Of a DNA stretch of 64,000 bases, positions 18,688-27,964 are shown in pieces; positions within the stretch are counted from its first letter, which is position 1; every line of letters begins with the position of its first letter. The notes beneath the pieces were generated by a model that worked only from the letters and a program-made list of their open reading frames with translations, made no database searches and was not told the origin of the DNA. Origin of the DNA: Cronobacter condimenti 1330 (GTDB lineage: Bacteria > Pseudomonadota > Gammaproteobacteria > Enterobacterales > Enterobacteriaceae); assembly GCF_001277255.1 (NCBI RefSeq), contig NZ_CP012264.1, forward strand, positions 3,782,001 to 3,846,000. Direction: 5' to 3'. Position numbers and translations under genes: made by a program.

Positions 18688-19113
18688 TCATTCCACCAGC
18701 AATAATTTGTAGAGCGGCTGGTTTTCCTGCACTAAATCGGCCAGCGTGTAGTTATCCAGTTCCTGAAGAAAGCGTCCTACCGCATCCCCAAGCACCTGTT
18801 TCAGGCGACATGCGGGAGTAATGTGACAGAACGCGCTACTACAGTTCACTATAGACAGGGGCTCCAGCTCGCGCACGACATCACCGATACGGATGGTCGC
18901 TGCTGGTTTGCCAAGGCGGATCCCGCCGTTTTTACCCCGCACTGCGGTAACGTAGCCCGCACGACTCAGTTGGTTGATAATTTTGACCATATGATTGCGC
19001 GAAACGCCATATACCTGAGTTACTTCAGAAATGCTGGTCATGCGGCCTTCCGGCAAGGACGCCATATAGATCAAAGCCCGTAGCCCGAAATCGGTAAAAC
19101 TCGTTAACTGCAC
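18688..19113 (-). CDS. nsrR: Nitric oxide-sensing repressor NsrR
   Basis: Rrf2-family transcription factor of 141 aa, the same length as E. coli. A winged helix (about 1-75) has the recognition region VYGVSRNHMVKIINQL and the wing VRGKNGGIRLGKPA. C91, C96 and C102 (VNCSSAFCHITPACRLK) bind the [2Fe-2S] cluster that nitric oxide destroys. It represses NO-defence genes. A clear target site precedes ytfE at 1883-1905. Confidence 0.97.
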   Translation of the reverse strand: MQLTSFTDFGLRALIYMASLPEGRMTSISEVTQVYGVSRNHMVKIINQLSRAGYVTAVRGKNGGIRLGKPAATIRIGDVVRELEPLSIVNCSSAFCHITPACRLKQVLGDAVGRFLQELDNYTLADLVQENQPLYKLLLVE

Positions 19114-19232
19114 ATCAACCTCAGAATATGGGAGGGGGAAAAACGCGGTTCGCCCACAGGGCGATGTGTTGATGATAAACCAGCCAGATGTCAGGCGGCT
19201 AATTTATTTGAAAAAGGCGGGTAAAAACCGGG

Positions 19233-19259
19233 AAAACAAAGGGCGCGATCGCCGCGCCC
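19233..19259 (-). terminator. Terminator of purA
   Basis: Reading leftward, GGGCGCG, a 5-base loop and CGCGCCC are followed by TTTGTTTT, 10 bp past the purA stop. Confidence 0.78.
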
Positions 19260-19268
19260 GTGGTCATT

Positions 19269-20567
19269 TTATGCGTCGAACGGATCGCGCAGGATCATGG
19301 TTTCGGTACGATCCGGACCGGTAGAGATGATGTCGATCGGCACGCCGGTGACTTCTTCAATACGTTTGATGTAGTTCAGCGCCGCCTGCGGCAGGCCGCT
19401 GCGTTCTTTCACGCCGAATGTGGATTCACTCCAGCCCGGCATGCTTTCATAAATCGGCTCAATACCTTCCCAGTCGTCTGCCGCCATCGGGGTGGTGGTG
19501 ACTTCACGGCCATCCGGCATACGGTAAGCGACGCAGATTTTCACCTCTTCCAGACCGTCCAGCACATCAAGCTTGGTCAGACAGAAGCCAGAAAGGGAGT
19601 TGATCTGCACGGCACGGCGCACCGCAACCGCGTCCAGCCAACCGGTACGACGGCGACGGCCCGTGGTCGCGCCAAACTCGTTGCCTTTCTTGCACAGGAA
19701 CTCGCCGATGTCGTCAAACAGTTCGGTCGGGAACGGGCCTGCGCCAACGCGGGTAGAGTATGCTTTGATGATGCCGAGCACGTAGTCCACATAACGCGGG
19801 CCAATGCCGGAACCGGTCGCTACGCCGCCTGCGGTGGTGTTGGAGGAGGTCACATACGGATAGGTACCGTGGTCGATATCCAGCAGGGTACCCTGTGCGC
19901 CTTCAAACATAATGAAGTCGCCGCGTTTACGCGCCTGATCAAGCAGATCGGAAACGTCCACCACCATGCTGGTCAGCACGTCGGCAATCGCCATTACGTC
20001 ATCCAGCACTTTCTGGTAGTCAACCGCTTCCACTTTGTAGAAGTTCACCAGCTGGAAGTTATGGTATTCCATGACTTCTTTCAGCTTGTCAGCAAAAGTG
20101 GTTTTATCGAAGAGATCGCCAACGCGCAGACCGCGGCGGGCAACTTTATCTTCATAGGCCGGCCCGATGCCGCGACCGGTGGTGCCGATGGCTTTGGCAC
20201 CGCGCGCTTTCTCACGCGCCACGTCGAGCGCGACGTGATAATCGAGGATAAGCGGGCAGGCTTCGGATAACAGCAGACGTTCGCGAACCGGGATACCGCG
20301 GTCTTCCAGTTCCTTCATCTCTTTCATCAGCGCCGCAGGCGACAGCACAACGCCGTTACCGATGATGCTGGTGACGTTATCGCGAAGAATACCTGAGGGG
20401 ATAAGATGGAGGACGGTTTTTTCACCGTTGATTACGAGAGTATGGCCGGCGTTGTGACCACCCTGGTAGCGCACAACATATTTAGCCCGTTCAGTCAGAA
20501 GATCGACAATCTTCCCTTTACCTTCGTCACCCCATTGGGTGCCCAGTACGACGACGTTGTTACCCAT
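19269..20567 (-). CDS. purA: Adenylosuccinate synthetase
   Basis: Cytoplasmic enzyme of 432 aa (E. coli 432) that joins aspartate to IMP using GTP, the first committed step to AMP. The glycine-rich P-loop with catalytic Asp is WGDEGKGK (about 12-19); the catalytic His is in GGHNAGHTLV. IMP-binding segments include GTTGRGIGPAYEDK and TSSNTTAGGVATGSGIGP, and the base-recognition loop is near the C-terminus (STGPDRTETM). It is monocistronic, between nsrR and yjeT. Confidence 0.99.
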   Translation of the reverse strand: MGNNVVVLGTQWGDEGKGKIVDLLTERAKYVVRYQGGHNAGHTLVINGEKTVLHLIPSGILRDNVTSIIGNGVVLSPAALMKEMKELEDRGIPVRERLLLSEACPLILDYHVALDVAREKARGAKAIGTTGRGIGPAYEDKVARRGLRVGDLFDKTTFADKLKEVMEYHNFQLVNFYKVEAVDYQKVLDDVMAIADVLTSMVVDVSDLLDQARKRGDFIMFEGAQGTLLDIDHGTYPYVTSSNTTAGGVATGSGIGPRYVDYVLGIIKAYSTRVGAGPFPTELFDDIGEFLCKKGNEFGATTGRRRRTGWLDAVAVRRAVQINSLSGFCLTKLDVLDGLEEVKICVAYRMPDGREVTTTPMAADDWEGIEPIYESMPGWSESTFGVKERSGLPQAALNYIKRIEEVTGVPIDIISTGPDRTETMILRDPFDA

Positions 20568-20669
20568 TTTTCAAAATCACCGTTTGCTTAAAAAAGGATT
20601 CTAACACCAGCTTTCGTGATGTTCAGCACTTTTTGTATACAAATTTCGTCGATTTTGCCCGAATTTTAT

Positions 20670-20867
20670 TCAGTTAATCGTTTTCCTCAACATGTAGTAG
20701 ACAACTAACCCGGCAACCACAAGACCACCACCGAAACGGCGTAATAAGTTATCTGGCATTTGCGCGATCGAGACGATCATACGCCGCCACAGACGTGGAA
20801 AAAGCAGTGGGCCAAGCCCTTCAACCACTAGCACCAGCGCAAGCGCCAGCAAAACCGTTGTATTCAT
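20670..20867 (-). CDS. yjeT: DUF2065 inner-membrane protein YjeT
   Basis: Tiny membrane protein of 65 aa with two hydrophobic segments (about 3-20 and 45-60), a match to the conserved YjeT/DUF2065 family. Function is unknown. It lies 61 bp after hflC on the same strand, with a strong terminator hairpin in between, so it depends on read-through or its own promoter. Its constant position next to hflKC suggests, but does not prove, a membrane-quality-control link. Confidence 0.88.
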   Translation of the reverse strand: MNTTVLLALALVLVVEGLGPLLFPRLWRRMIVSIAQMPDNLLRRFGGGLVVAGLVVYYMLRKTIN

Positions 20868-20884
20868 CGTGCGTAAACCTGGAT

Positions 20885-20913
20885 AAAAAAAGAGCCGGTA
20901 ATGACCGGCTCTT
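20885..20913 (-). terminator. Terminator after hflC
   Basis: Reading leftward, AAGAGCCGGT, a CATT loop and ACCGGCTCTT are followed by a T tract. It should end the long hfq-hflXKC transcript. Confidence 0.88.
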
Positions 20914-20928
20914 GATAAAGGTTATGGG

Positions 20929-21933
20929 TTAGCGTGCGCTATTGGCTGGCGATTTCATATACCGGAAGAAATCGCTGTCCGGGCTCAACACCATCACATC
21001 CTGATTGCTCTGGAAGCTGCTTTCGTACGCGCGCAGGCTACGAATGAAAGCGTAGAAGTCCGGATCCTGGTTGAACGCGTCAGCGAACAGTTTCGCCGCT
21101 TCGGCATCGCCTTCACCGCGCAGAATACGCGCCTGACGCTCCGCTTCTGCAAGCGTGCGGGTTACTTCGTAATCCGCTGCCGCGCGCAGTTTTTCAGCCT
21201 CTTCCTGACCCTGTGAACGGTGACGACGGGCAACCGCTTCACGCTCAGCGCGCATACGGTTGAAGATAGCCTCAGACACTTCCGCCGGCAGGTTGATCTG
21301 CTTGATTCGTACGTCAACCACTTCAATTCCGAGCGCCGCCATACTGTTCGGGTTGATCACCGGCACTTTGCCGTTGGTCTCTTCCGTCACACGTTTAGCC
21401 GCAGAGGCGATAGCGTCATCCGCCGCCGGCGTTTCGACTTCATCTTCCGTGCCCGCAGAACCGGAGTTCAGCGCCTCGCGCACTTCAGACGTCAGACGAC
21501 CACGGGAGTCGGTAACGATATCTTTTACGTCGAGACGGCCGATTTCAGAACGCAGACGGTCAGAGAACTTACGTTTAAGCAGCACTTCAGCCTGAGAGAC
21601 ATCGCCACCGCCTGTCGCCAGGTAGTAACGGCTGAAATCGCTAATGCGCCATTTAATGTAAGAATCGACAATCAGGTCTTTCTTCTCTTTAGTGACGAAA
21701 CGGTCCGCCTGGTTATCCATGGTCTGGATACGCGCGTCCAGCGTCTTCACTGACTCGATAAACGGCATTTTAAAGTGCAGGCCAGGCTCATACACTTTCG
21801 GCTTGTTATCGTTGTCGCGAACGACTTTGCTGAATTGCAGGATGATGCCGCGCTCACCCTCTCTCACCACAAAAATCGAGGTGTAAAGCACCACCAGCAC
21901 GATGATGATTACCGCAATGACTGACTTACGCAT
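20929..21933 (-). CDS. hflC: FtsH protease modulator HflC
   Basis: SPFH/band-7 membrane protein of 334 aa. One N-terminal anchor (about 5-22) is followed by the periplasmic SPFH domain (REGERGIILQFSKVVRD...) and a long helical region rich in Ala, Glu and Arg (about 215-290) that assembles with HflK into a large cage around FtsH. The complex restrains FtsH proteolysis of membrane proteins. It begins 2 bp after the hflK stop, implying coupled translation. Confidence 0.97.
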   Translation of the reverse strand: MRKSVIAVIIIVLVVLYTSIFVVREGERGIILQFSKVVRDNDNKPKVYEPGLHFKMPFIESVKTLDARIQTMDNQADRFVTKEKKDLIVDSYIKWRISDFSRYYLATGGGDVSQAEVLLKRKFSDRLRSEIGRLDVKDIVTDSRGRLTSEVREALNSGSAGTEDEVETPAADDAIASAAKRVTEETNGKVPVINPNSMAALGIEVVDVRIKQINLPAEVSEAIFNRMRAEREAVARRHRSQGQEEAEKLRAAADYEVTRTLAEAERQARILRGEGDAEAAKLFADAFNQDPDFYAFIRSLRAYESSFQSNQDVMVLSPDSDFFRYMKSPANSAR

Positions 21934-21935
21934 CG

Positions 21936-23180
21936 TTATTCACTCCCTTCGCGCTGGTAATCGTTACGCTGCGCGTTGGCACGGCGCTGATCCATAATAT
22001 CGCTACGGCCAGAGGACCCGCCGTTGCTCGCGCCGCTATTGCCGCTGCCGGAAGCTGGCGGCAGGCGCAGCAGCGGGTTGCCGCTATTGTTGTCACCGCT
22101 CGAGGCAGGTGCAGAGCCGCCTTTCAGCATTTGATCGAGTGGCAGAACCATTAGGTTGCCGCCTTTATCGTTGACCAGCACTTTACGGGTGTGGCTCAGG
22201 ACTTTTTCCATCGTTTCGATATAGAGACGCTCGCGGGTGATTTCCGGCGCGGCTTTATATTCCGGCAGGATCTTCGCAAAGCGCGCCACTTCACCCTGCG
22301 CTTCCAGAACGGTCTGGGTTTTGTAAGCACGGGCTTCTTCGAGGATACGCTGTGCCTGGCCATTCGCACGCGGCTGGACTTCGTTGGTGTACGCTTCCGC
22401 TTCACGGATGTATTGCTGCTCGTTTTCACGGGCGGCAATCGCGTCGTCAAACGCCGCTTTCACCTCTTCCGGCGGACGCGCCGCCTGGAAGTTCACATCC
22501 AGCAGCGTAATGCCCATATTGTACGGACGAATGGTTTCTTCGAGTTCTCGTTGGGTATCGCTACGGATAACAGTACGGCCTTCGGTCAGAATGCGATCCA
22601 TGGTGTATTTGCCGATAACACCGCGCAGGGCGCTGTCGGTGGCCTGACGCAGACTGTCGTCCGCGTTAGCGACGCTAAAGAGATAGCGACGTGGATCGGT
22701 TACGCGATACTGCACGTTCATTTCTACGCGTACGACGTTTTCGTCAGACGTCAGCATGATGCCAGAGGCTGCCAGTTCACGCACGGCTTCCACGTTGACC
22801 GGCACCACTTCATCAATAAACGTCGGTTTCCAGTTCAGGCCTGGCTCAACCAGATGGCTAAATTTGCCAAAGCGCGTCACAACGCCGCGCTCAGCCTCTT
22901 TGATGGTATAGAAGCCTGTGACAGCCCATAAAATGACTGCAGCCGCCGCGACGATGCCCACGACGCGACCACCGATATGACCGCGAGGCTCCTGCGAAGA
23001 ACCGCCGCCTTTACCACCGCCAATTCCGCCCAGTTTTTTGCTGAGCTTACGGAAGATATCATCCAGATCAGGAGGCCCCTGCTCGCGACCGCCTTTATTT
23101 CCCCCAGAGTTGCCGCCAGGCTTGCTGCTTCCCCACGGGTCGCGGTCCTGTCCGTTATTACCGGGCTGATTCCACGCCAT
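21936..23180 (-). CDS. hflK: FtsH protease modulator HflK
   Basis: Partner of HflC, 414 aa (E. coli 419). A Gly/Asn/Gln-rich cytoplasmic N-terminus (about 1-75), one membrane segment (about 78-98), the SPFH domain starting YTIKEAERGVVTRFGKF, helical oligomerisation repeats (about 250-330) and a disordered Ser/Gly/Asn tail are visible. It forms a periplasmic HflKC cage bound to FtsH. It follows hflX by 170 bp in the hfq superoperon. Confidence 0.97.
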   Translation of the reverse strand: MAWNQPGNNGQDRDPWGSSKPGGNSGGNKGGREQGPPDLDDIFRKLSKKLGGIGGGKGGGSSQEPRGHIGGRVVGIVAAAAVILWAVTGFYTIKEAERGVVTRFGKFSHLVEPGLNWKPTFIDEVVPVNVEAVRELAASGIMLTSDENVVRVEMNVQYRVTDPRRYLFSVANADDSLRQATDSALRGVIGKYTMDRILTEGRTVIRSDTQRELEETIRPYNMGITLLDVNFQAARPPEEVKAAFDDAIAARENEQQYIREAEAYTNEVQPRANGQAQRILEEARAYKTQTVLEAQGEVARFAKILPEYKAAPEITRERLYIETMEKVLSHTRKVLVNDKGGNLMVLPLDQMLKGGSAPASSGDNNSGNPLLRLPPASGSGNSGASNGGSSGRSDIMDQRRANAQRNDYQREGSE

Positions 23181-23350
23181 GTTTATGCTCCATATTTGTT
23201 ATGCGGTGATATACCTTTCGTTCTTCAGGCAGCGTTATGCCGGGCGCTTTTTCCTCTATGGTTAAGTGAAAAAAGCACGACGACATAACGCCGCCTGAGT
23301 CCATCCGGGTACCCCCCAAAGGGGAATATTTTCAGGCTTCGGCCAGCCGG

Positions 23351-24631
23351 TTAGACCACATAGTCAACCAATGCCGGTTCCTGTTTACAGAGGCGACGCC
23401 AGTCGACAATCGGCATACGAACTTGCAGCCCGACGCAACCGTCCTCCTCCATCCACTCTTTTTCGATTGCCTGAAGCTGGTAAAACCGGCTCCGCAGACG
23501 CCCCGCTTCTGGCGGAAGCCGCAGCGCGCGCTGGACTATTTCACCGGAAAGGCGTTCTGTCAGGGCCTGGAAAAGCAGTGGTACGCCCGCCCCCGTTTGC
23601 GCGGAAAGCCACACGCGGATGGGCAAATTCTCATCGTTTCTGTCGATACGCGGTTCGAAATCTTCCAGCATGTCGACTTTGTTCATCACCAGCAGCGTCG
23701 AGATCTCGTGAGCGTCTATTTCTTCGAGCACGGTATTCACCGCCTCGATGTTCTCCGCCATTCGCACATCCGCCGCATCAATCACATGAAGCAGCAGCGC
23801 CGCCTGACGCGTTTCCTGCAGGGTGGCTTTAAACGCCGCTACCAGGTCATGCGGCAGGTGACGGATAAACCCAACGGTATCCGCCAGCACCGTTTCGCCA
23901 ACATCCTGCACGTCAATACGACGCAGAGTCGGGTCGAGCGTGGCGAAGAGCTGATCCGCTGCATACACCTCAGCCGTAGTGATTTGGTTAAACAGGGTGG
24001 ATTTGCCGGCGTTGGTGTAGCCCACCAGAGAGACGGTAGGAATATCGGCTTTGGTGCGCGACCGACGTCCCTGCTCTCGTTGCTTCTCGACGCGCTCCAG
24101 CCGCGAGAGGATCTGAGTAATACGGTTACGCAGTAATCGACGGTCGGTTTCAAGCTGAGTTTCACCCGGACCGCGCAGGCCGATACCGCCTTTTTGGCGT
24201 TCAAGGTGAGTCCAGCCGCGCACCAGTCGCGTAGCTAAATGGCGCAACTGCGCCAGCTCAACCTGCAGCTTCCCTTCATGGGTGCGTGCACGTTGGGCGA
24301 AAATATCCAGAATTAACCCGGTGCGGTCGATAACACGACACTCGCACAGGCGCTCAAGGTTACGTTCCTGAGCCGGGGTCAACGCATGATCAAAAAGGAC
24401 AACAGATGCCCCAGTGGTTTTGACTGCATCAGCAATCTCAACGGCTTTACCTTCACCAACAAAATACTTTGGGTGCGGCGCTTTACGGCTACCGGTAATC
24501 ACCTGTAATGCTTCGACACCGGCGGAAGAGACCAGGGATTCAAATTCCTGGAGGTCTTCCATATCTTTGTCTTGCGTAAAATAGATGTGTACCAGCACCG
24601 CCTGCTCACCGGCATCATAACGGTCAAACAA
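23351..24631 (-). CDS. hflX: Ribosome-rescue GTPase HflX
   Basis: Obg-HflX family GTPase of 426 aa as in E. coli. It binds the 50S subunit and splits stalled 70S ribosomes after heat stress. The N-terminal HflX domain (about 1-195, with a Gly-rich linker QKGGIGLRGPGETQLETDRR) is followed by the G domain: P-loop GYTNAGKSTLFN, G3 DTVGF and G4 NKVD. The start appears to be TTG (MFDRYDAGEQAV as in E. coli). It lies 73 bp after hfq. Confidence 0.97.
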   Translation of the reverse strand: MFDRYDAGEQAVLVHIYFTQDKDMEDLQEFESLVSSAGVEALQVITGSRKAPHPKYFVGEGKAVEIADAVKTTGASVVLFDHALTPAQERNLERLCECRVIDRTGLILDIFAQRARTHEGKLQVELAQLRHLATRLVRGWTHLERQKGGIGLRGPGETQLETDRRLLRNRITQILSRLERVEKQREQGRRSRTKADIPTVSLVGYTNAGKSTLFNQITTAEVYAADQLFATLDPTLRRIDVQDVGETVLADTVGFIRHLPHDLVAAFKATLQETRQAALLLHVIDAADVRMAENIEAVNTVLEEIDAHEISTLLVMNKVDMLEDFEPRIDRNDENLPIRVWLSAQTGAGVPLLFQALTERLSGEIVQRALRLPPEAGRLRSRFYQLQAIEKEWMEEDGCVGLQVRMPIVDWRRLCKQEPALVDYVV

Positions 24632-24704
24632 GCGTAAACCCTCTTAAAATACCAGCGGGGAACACAGACGAACTGGTCCCCCGACGTGGAGCAACAGCCC
24701 GGCC

Positions 24705-25013
24705 TTATTCGGCGTCTTCGCTATCCTGAGAGGTAGCGGAGGAGGACTGTGCATTGTTGCTGTGATGGTAGTTATTAGAGCCGCCACCCGCATTGTTGCT
24801 ATGGTGAGAAACCGGACGAGACGGCACCACGGTCGAGATCGCGTGCTTGTACACCATCTGGCTGACCGTGTTTTTCAACAGGATCACGAACTGATCGAAA
24901 GACTCAATCTGACCTTGCAGCTTAATACCATTCACCAAATAAATAGAAACTGGAACACGTTCCCGACGCAAAGCGTTGAGGAACGGATCTTGCAAAGATT
25001 GCCCCTTAGCCAT
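24705..25013 (-). CDS. hfq: RNA chaperone Hfq
   Basis: Sm-like hexameric RNA-binding protein of 102 aa. The core (about 7-65) contains LQDPFLNALRRERVPVSIYLVNGIKLQGQIESFDQF and the Sm2 motif VYKHAISTVVPSRPV, which form the proximal sRNA face and distal A-rich face. The C-terminal tail (about 70-102) is disordered, rich in Asn, Ser and His with an acidic end, as in enterobacteria. It promotes sRNA-mRNA pairing. It lies between miaA and hflX in the superoperon. Confidence 0.99.
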   Translation of the reverse strand: MAKGQSLQDPFLNALRRERVPVSIYLVNGIKLQGQIESFDQFVILLKNTVSQMVYKHAISTVVPSRPVSHHSNNAGGGSNNYHHSNNAQSSSATSQDSEDAE

Positions 25014-25113
25014 TCTATCTTTTCCTTATATGCTTGTTGTTTATACTCTTGAACCCTTGGGCTCTGAAAAACTGCGTAAAAATCCGCGCACGATACGATT
25101 CAATTGTACACAT

Positions 25114-26064
25114 TCATTGTTGCTTCGCACCAATAACCTGTAACACATCGCTGTACGCTTGCTCAGGCGCCTCACTGTCGAGCCAGTGCACACCTTCCCA
25201 ACCGCGCAGCCAGGTCATCTGGCGCTTCGCTAACTGTCTCGTGGCGCAAATACCTCGATAAACCATTTCGTCGTATGAGATTTCACCCGCCAGATAAGAC
25301 CACATCTGGCGATATCCCACGCAACGAACGGAAGGCATGTCCGTATGCAAATCTCCACGGGCAAATAGCGCCCGAACTTCTGCCTCAAAACCTGAAGCTA
25401 ACATCTGGTGAAAACGCTGCTCAATGCGCTGATGGAGCAGTTCACGGCTCGCCGGGGCGATGGCGAACTGATGCACCTGATAGGGCAGAGCTTCTCCTGA
25501 CGTTTGCGTCAGTTCCGTTAAAGTTTTACCCGAAATGAAAAAAACTTCCAGTGCCCGGGAAAGCCTTTGCGGATCGTTAGGATGGATTCGTTGCGCCGCG
25601 ACAGGATCTATCTCCTGAAGCTTGCGATGCAGCGCGTCCCACCCCTGCTCTGCCGCTTGTCGTTCAATCTCTGCTCTGACGGCAGGATCGGCCGATGGAA
25701 GCGGTGACAGTCCTTCCAGCAGCGCCTTGAAGTAAAGCATGGTACCACCCACCAGCAGCGGTATGCGCCCGGCGGCAACAATGTCCGCCATCTCTTTTAG
25801 CGCATCGCGGCGGAAATCCGCCGCCGAGTAAGCCTGCGCTGGATCGATAATATCCAGTAAGCGGTGCGGTGCCTGCGACAATTCGTGCGCGTCAGGCTTC
25901 GCAGTGCCGATATCCATGCCTTTATAGATCAGCGCCGAATCCACGCTGATCAACTCCACCGGCAGCGTCTGGCGCAGGCGAATGGCCAGTGCCGTTTTGC
26001 CGGATGCTGTTGGCCCCATCAGAAAAATAGCCTTCGGAAGGCTAGTATTGCTTACGTCATTCAT
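25114..26064 (-). CDS. miaA: tRNA dimethylallyltransferase MiaA
   Basis: Adds a dimethylallyl group to N6 of A37 in tRNAs reading UNN codons, the step before MiaB thiomethylation. 316 aa as in E. coli. The P-loop GPTASGKTALA (about 17-27), the catalytic Asp in SVDSALIYKGMDIGTAKP and the signature region LLVGGTMLYFKALLEGLSPLP are clear. Its start overlaps the mutL end by 8 bp, so translation is probably coupled. Confidence 0.98.
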   Translation of the reverse strand: MNDVSNTSLPKAIFLMGPTASGKTALAIRLRQTLPVELISVDSALIYKGMDIGTAKPDAHELSQAPHRLLDIIDPAQAYSAADFRRDALKEMADIVAAGRIPLLVGGTMLYFKALLEGLSPLPSADPAVRAEIERQAAEQGWDALHRKLQEIDPVAAQRIHPNDPQRLSRALEVFFISGKTLTELTQTSGEALPYQVHQFAIAPASRELLHQRIEQRFHQMLASGFEAEVRALFARGDLHTDMPSVRCVGYRQMWSYLAGEISYDEMVYRGICATRQLAKRQMTWLRGWEGVHWLDSEAPEQAYSDVLQVIGAKQQ

Positions 26065-27955
26065 GTGTCAGGGCATTCATCGCCGGTTGTAAATCGATAA
26101 GTTGCAATAAACCCTCTGGCGGCGACTTCACCATCTGCGGACACAGCCTTTCGAGCTCCGTGAGCGTCGCGATGGCTTGCGCGACACTCCACGGCTGCGC
26201 GATAACCAGATGGCGGGCAAGCCATCCGGCAACAGCGGCATCGTCAGCGTTTGTTTGCTGCGCCAGGTAGCCTATCAGTTCAGGAATCAAGATTTGTAAA
26301 TTTTGTTGGCGTAAGGGTAAAGGCACTGCACGAATCGTCACATGTTGCGCATCGAGCATGATTTCAATGCCTAAGCGCTGAAGCTGTGGGTGTGCGCGCG
26401 TCACAATGCCTCGCTCGTCGCCGGAAATTTTCAGACGAACCGGAATCAACAGGGGTTGCGCGCAAGGCGCCTCGTCACGCGGTAGCAGTTGCGCCTGTTT
26501 GAGGCAACGCTCCGCCACGCTCAACGACAGCAACATCAGCTTGCCGTCACGTTCAAGCAGCGCCACATTTTCTGACACCAGCGTCAGCACGCGGCCAAAA
26601 CTGTATGAATGGCCATCAAGCGCAGGTGCGGGCGGTGGCGACGCTTTACGCGCCGGTGGTTCAGGCGGTGGCGTTACGGCGGGCGTTTCCAACAGTTGCC
26701 GGTAAAGCGCGCCCTGTTCTTTCTCGTAGCCCGGTGTCGCGTGCGGCCAGCCGCCCTGACTGGCGCTGCTGCGCCCACTGCCGTGTGATGATGCACCCGC
26801 GGTGGCGTTAAAGCGCGGTGTGTCATTTTCGCGTGCGACGGAACGTTCACGCGGCGCGGGGTCGGCAAAGTGGTTTTTGCCCGCCGCCACGCGGTTTTCG
26901 GGCTGCCAGCGCGGGGCGTCTTCACGCGGTTCATCCAACGCCAGGGGGTTCGCCGCCTGCTGCTGGAGTACGCTCACCACGCCCTGGTAGATGAAATCAT
27001 GCACCAGTCGCGACTGATGAAAACGTACTTCATGCTTGGCGGGATGGACGTTGACATCCACCTGGTGCGGGTCAATTTCCAGATAAAGCACATACGCGGG
27101 TTGCTGATCGATACCGAGCTTATCTTCGCAGGCCTGACGGATTGCGTGATTAATTAACCGGTCACGCATCATTCGGCCATTCACATAGCAATACTGAATT
27201 TCAGCTAATGCCGCCGTAGTACCTTTCGGCTCCGCGACCCAGCCGCGCAGCGCCAGATCGCCATGCTGCCACTCAATCGCCAGCGCCTGCTCCAGGAACG
27301 CCGGGCCGCAAATCGAGCCAAGACGACGTTCGCGCGGCGTACTGCCCTGGACTGCGCGGTACTGGCGCATCATTTTGCCGTTGTGACTGAGGTTAATGGT
27401 CACGTCAAAGCGCGCCAGCGCAATGCGGCGGACCACTTCATCGATATGCGTGAATTCGGTTTTCTCGGTGCGCATAAATTTGCGCCGCGCTGGGGTGTTG
27501 TAAAACAGATCCAGCACTTCAAGCGTGGTGCCGACCGGGTGCGCCGCGGGTTTGATAGTCACGTCCATATCGCGGCCTTCGGCATAAGCCTGCCACGCCT
27601 CTTGTTGCTCGGCCGTGCGGGATGTCAGCGTTAAACGGGATACGGAACTGATACTGGCCAGCGCCTCTCCGCGAAAGCCGAGGCTAATGATAGCTTCCAG
27701 ATCGTCCAGCGAGGCGATTTTGCTGGTGGCGTGACGGGCCAGCGCCAGGGCCAGCTCCTCTTTTTTGATACCGCCGCCATTATCGCGAATGCGGATAAGC
27801 TTCGCGCCGCCGCGTTCGATATCTATATCAATGCGCGAGGCGCCGGCGTCGAGGCTGTTTTCCACCAGCTCTTTGACGACCGACGCAGGACGTTCCACCA
27901 CCTCACCGGCGGCGATCTGGTTCGCAAGCTGCGGCGGCAGAACCTGAATCGGCAT
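26057..27955 (-). CDS. mutL: DNA mismatch repair protein MutL
   Basis: GHKL ATPase that couples MutS mismatch recognition to MutH and UvrD. 632 aa, slightly longer than E. coli (615), the difference probably in the low-complexity linker (about 335-435). N-terminal motifs are NQIAAGEVVERPASVVKELVENSLDAGA, DNGGGI and ATSKI...LGFRGEALASISSVS. The C-terminal dimerisation domain begins near residue 440 and lacks an obvious DQHA(X)2E(X)4E endonuclease motif, as expected for a MutH-containing species. It lies 9 bp after amiB. Confidence 0.98.
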   Translation of the reverse strand: MPIQVLPPQLANQIAAGEVVERPASVVKELVENSLDAGASRIDIDIERGGAKLIRIRDNGGGIKKEELALALARHATSKIASLDDLEAIISLGFRGEALASISSVSRLTLTSRTAEQQEAWQAYAEGRDMDVTIKPAAHPVGTTLEVLDLFYNTPARRKFMRTEKTEFTHIDEVVRRIALARFDVTINLSHNGKMMRQYRAVQGSTPRERRLGSICGPAFLEQALAIEWQHGDLALRGWVAEPKGTTAALAEIQYCYVNGRMMRDRLINHAIRQACEDKLGIDQQPAYVLYLEIDPHQVDVNVHPAKHEVRFHQSRLVHDFIYQGVVSVLQQQAANPLALDEPREDAPRWQPENRVAAGKNHFADPAPRERSVARENDTPRFNATAGASSHGSGRSSASQGGWPHATPGYEKEQGALYRQLLETPAVTPPPEPPARKASPPPAPALDGHSYSFGRVLTLVSENVALLERDGKLMLLSLSVAERCLKQAQLLPRDEAPCAQPLLIPVRLKISGDERGIVTRAHPQLQRLGIEIMLDAQHVTIRAVPLPLRQQNLQILIPELIGYLAQQTNADDAAVAGWLARHLVIAQPWSVAQAIATLTELERLCPQMVKSPPEGLLQLIDLQPAMNALTHE

Positions 27956-27964
27956 GAACTCTCC

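Noticed and set aside
19260..20270. 336-codon open frame antisense to purA
   Set aside because: Shadow frame; purA motifs are complete on the minus strand.
23181..23350. Internal terminator or attenuator between hflX and hflK
   Set aside because: CCCC/GGGG runs could pair, but there is no T tract and the superoperon is known to read through here.
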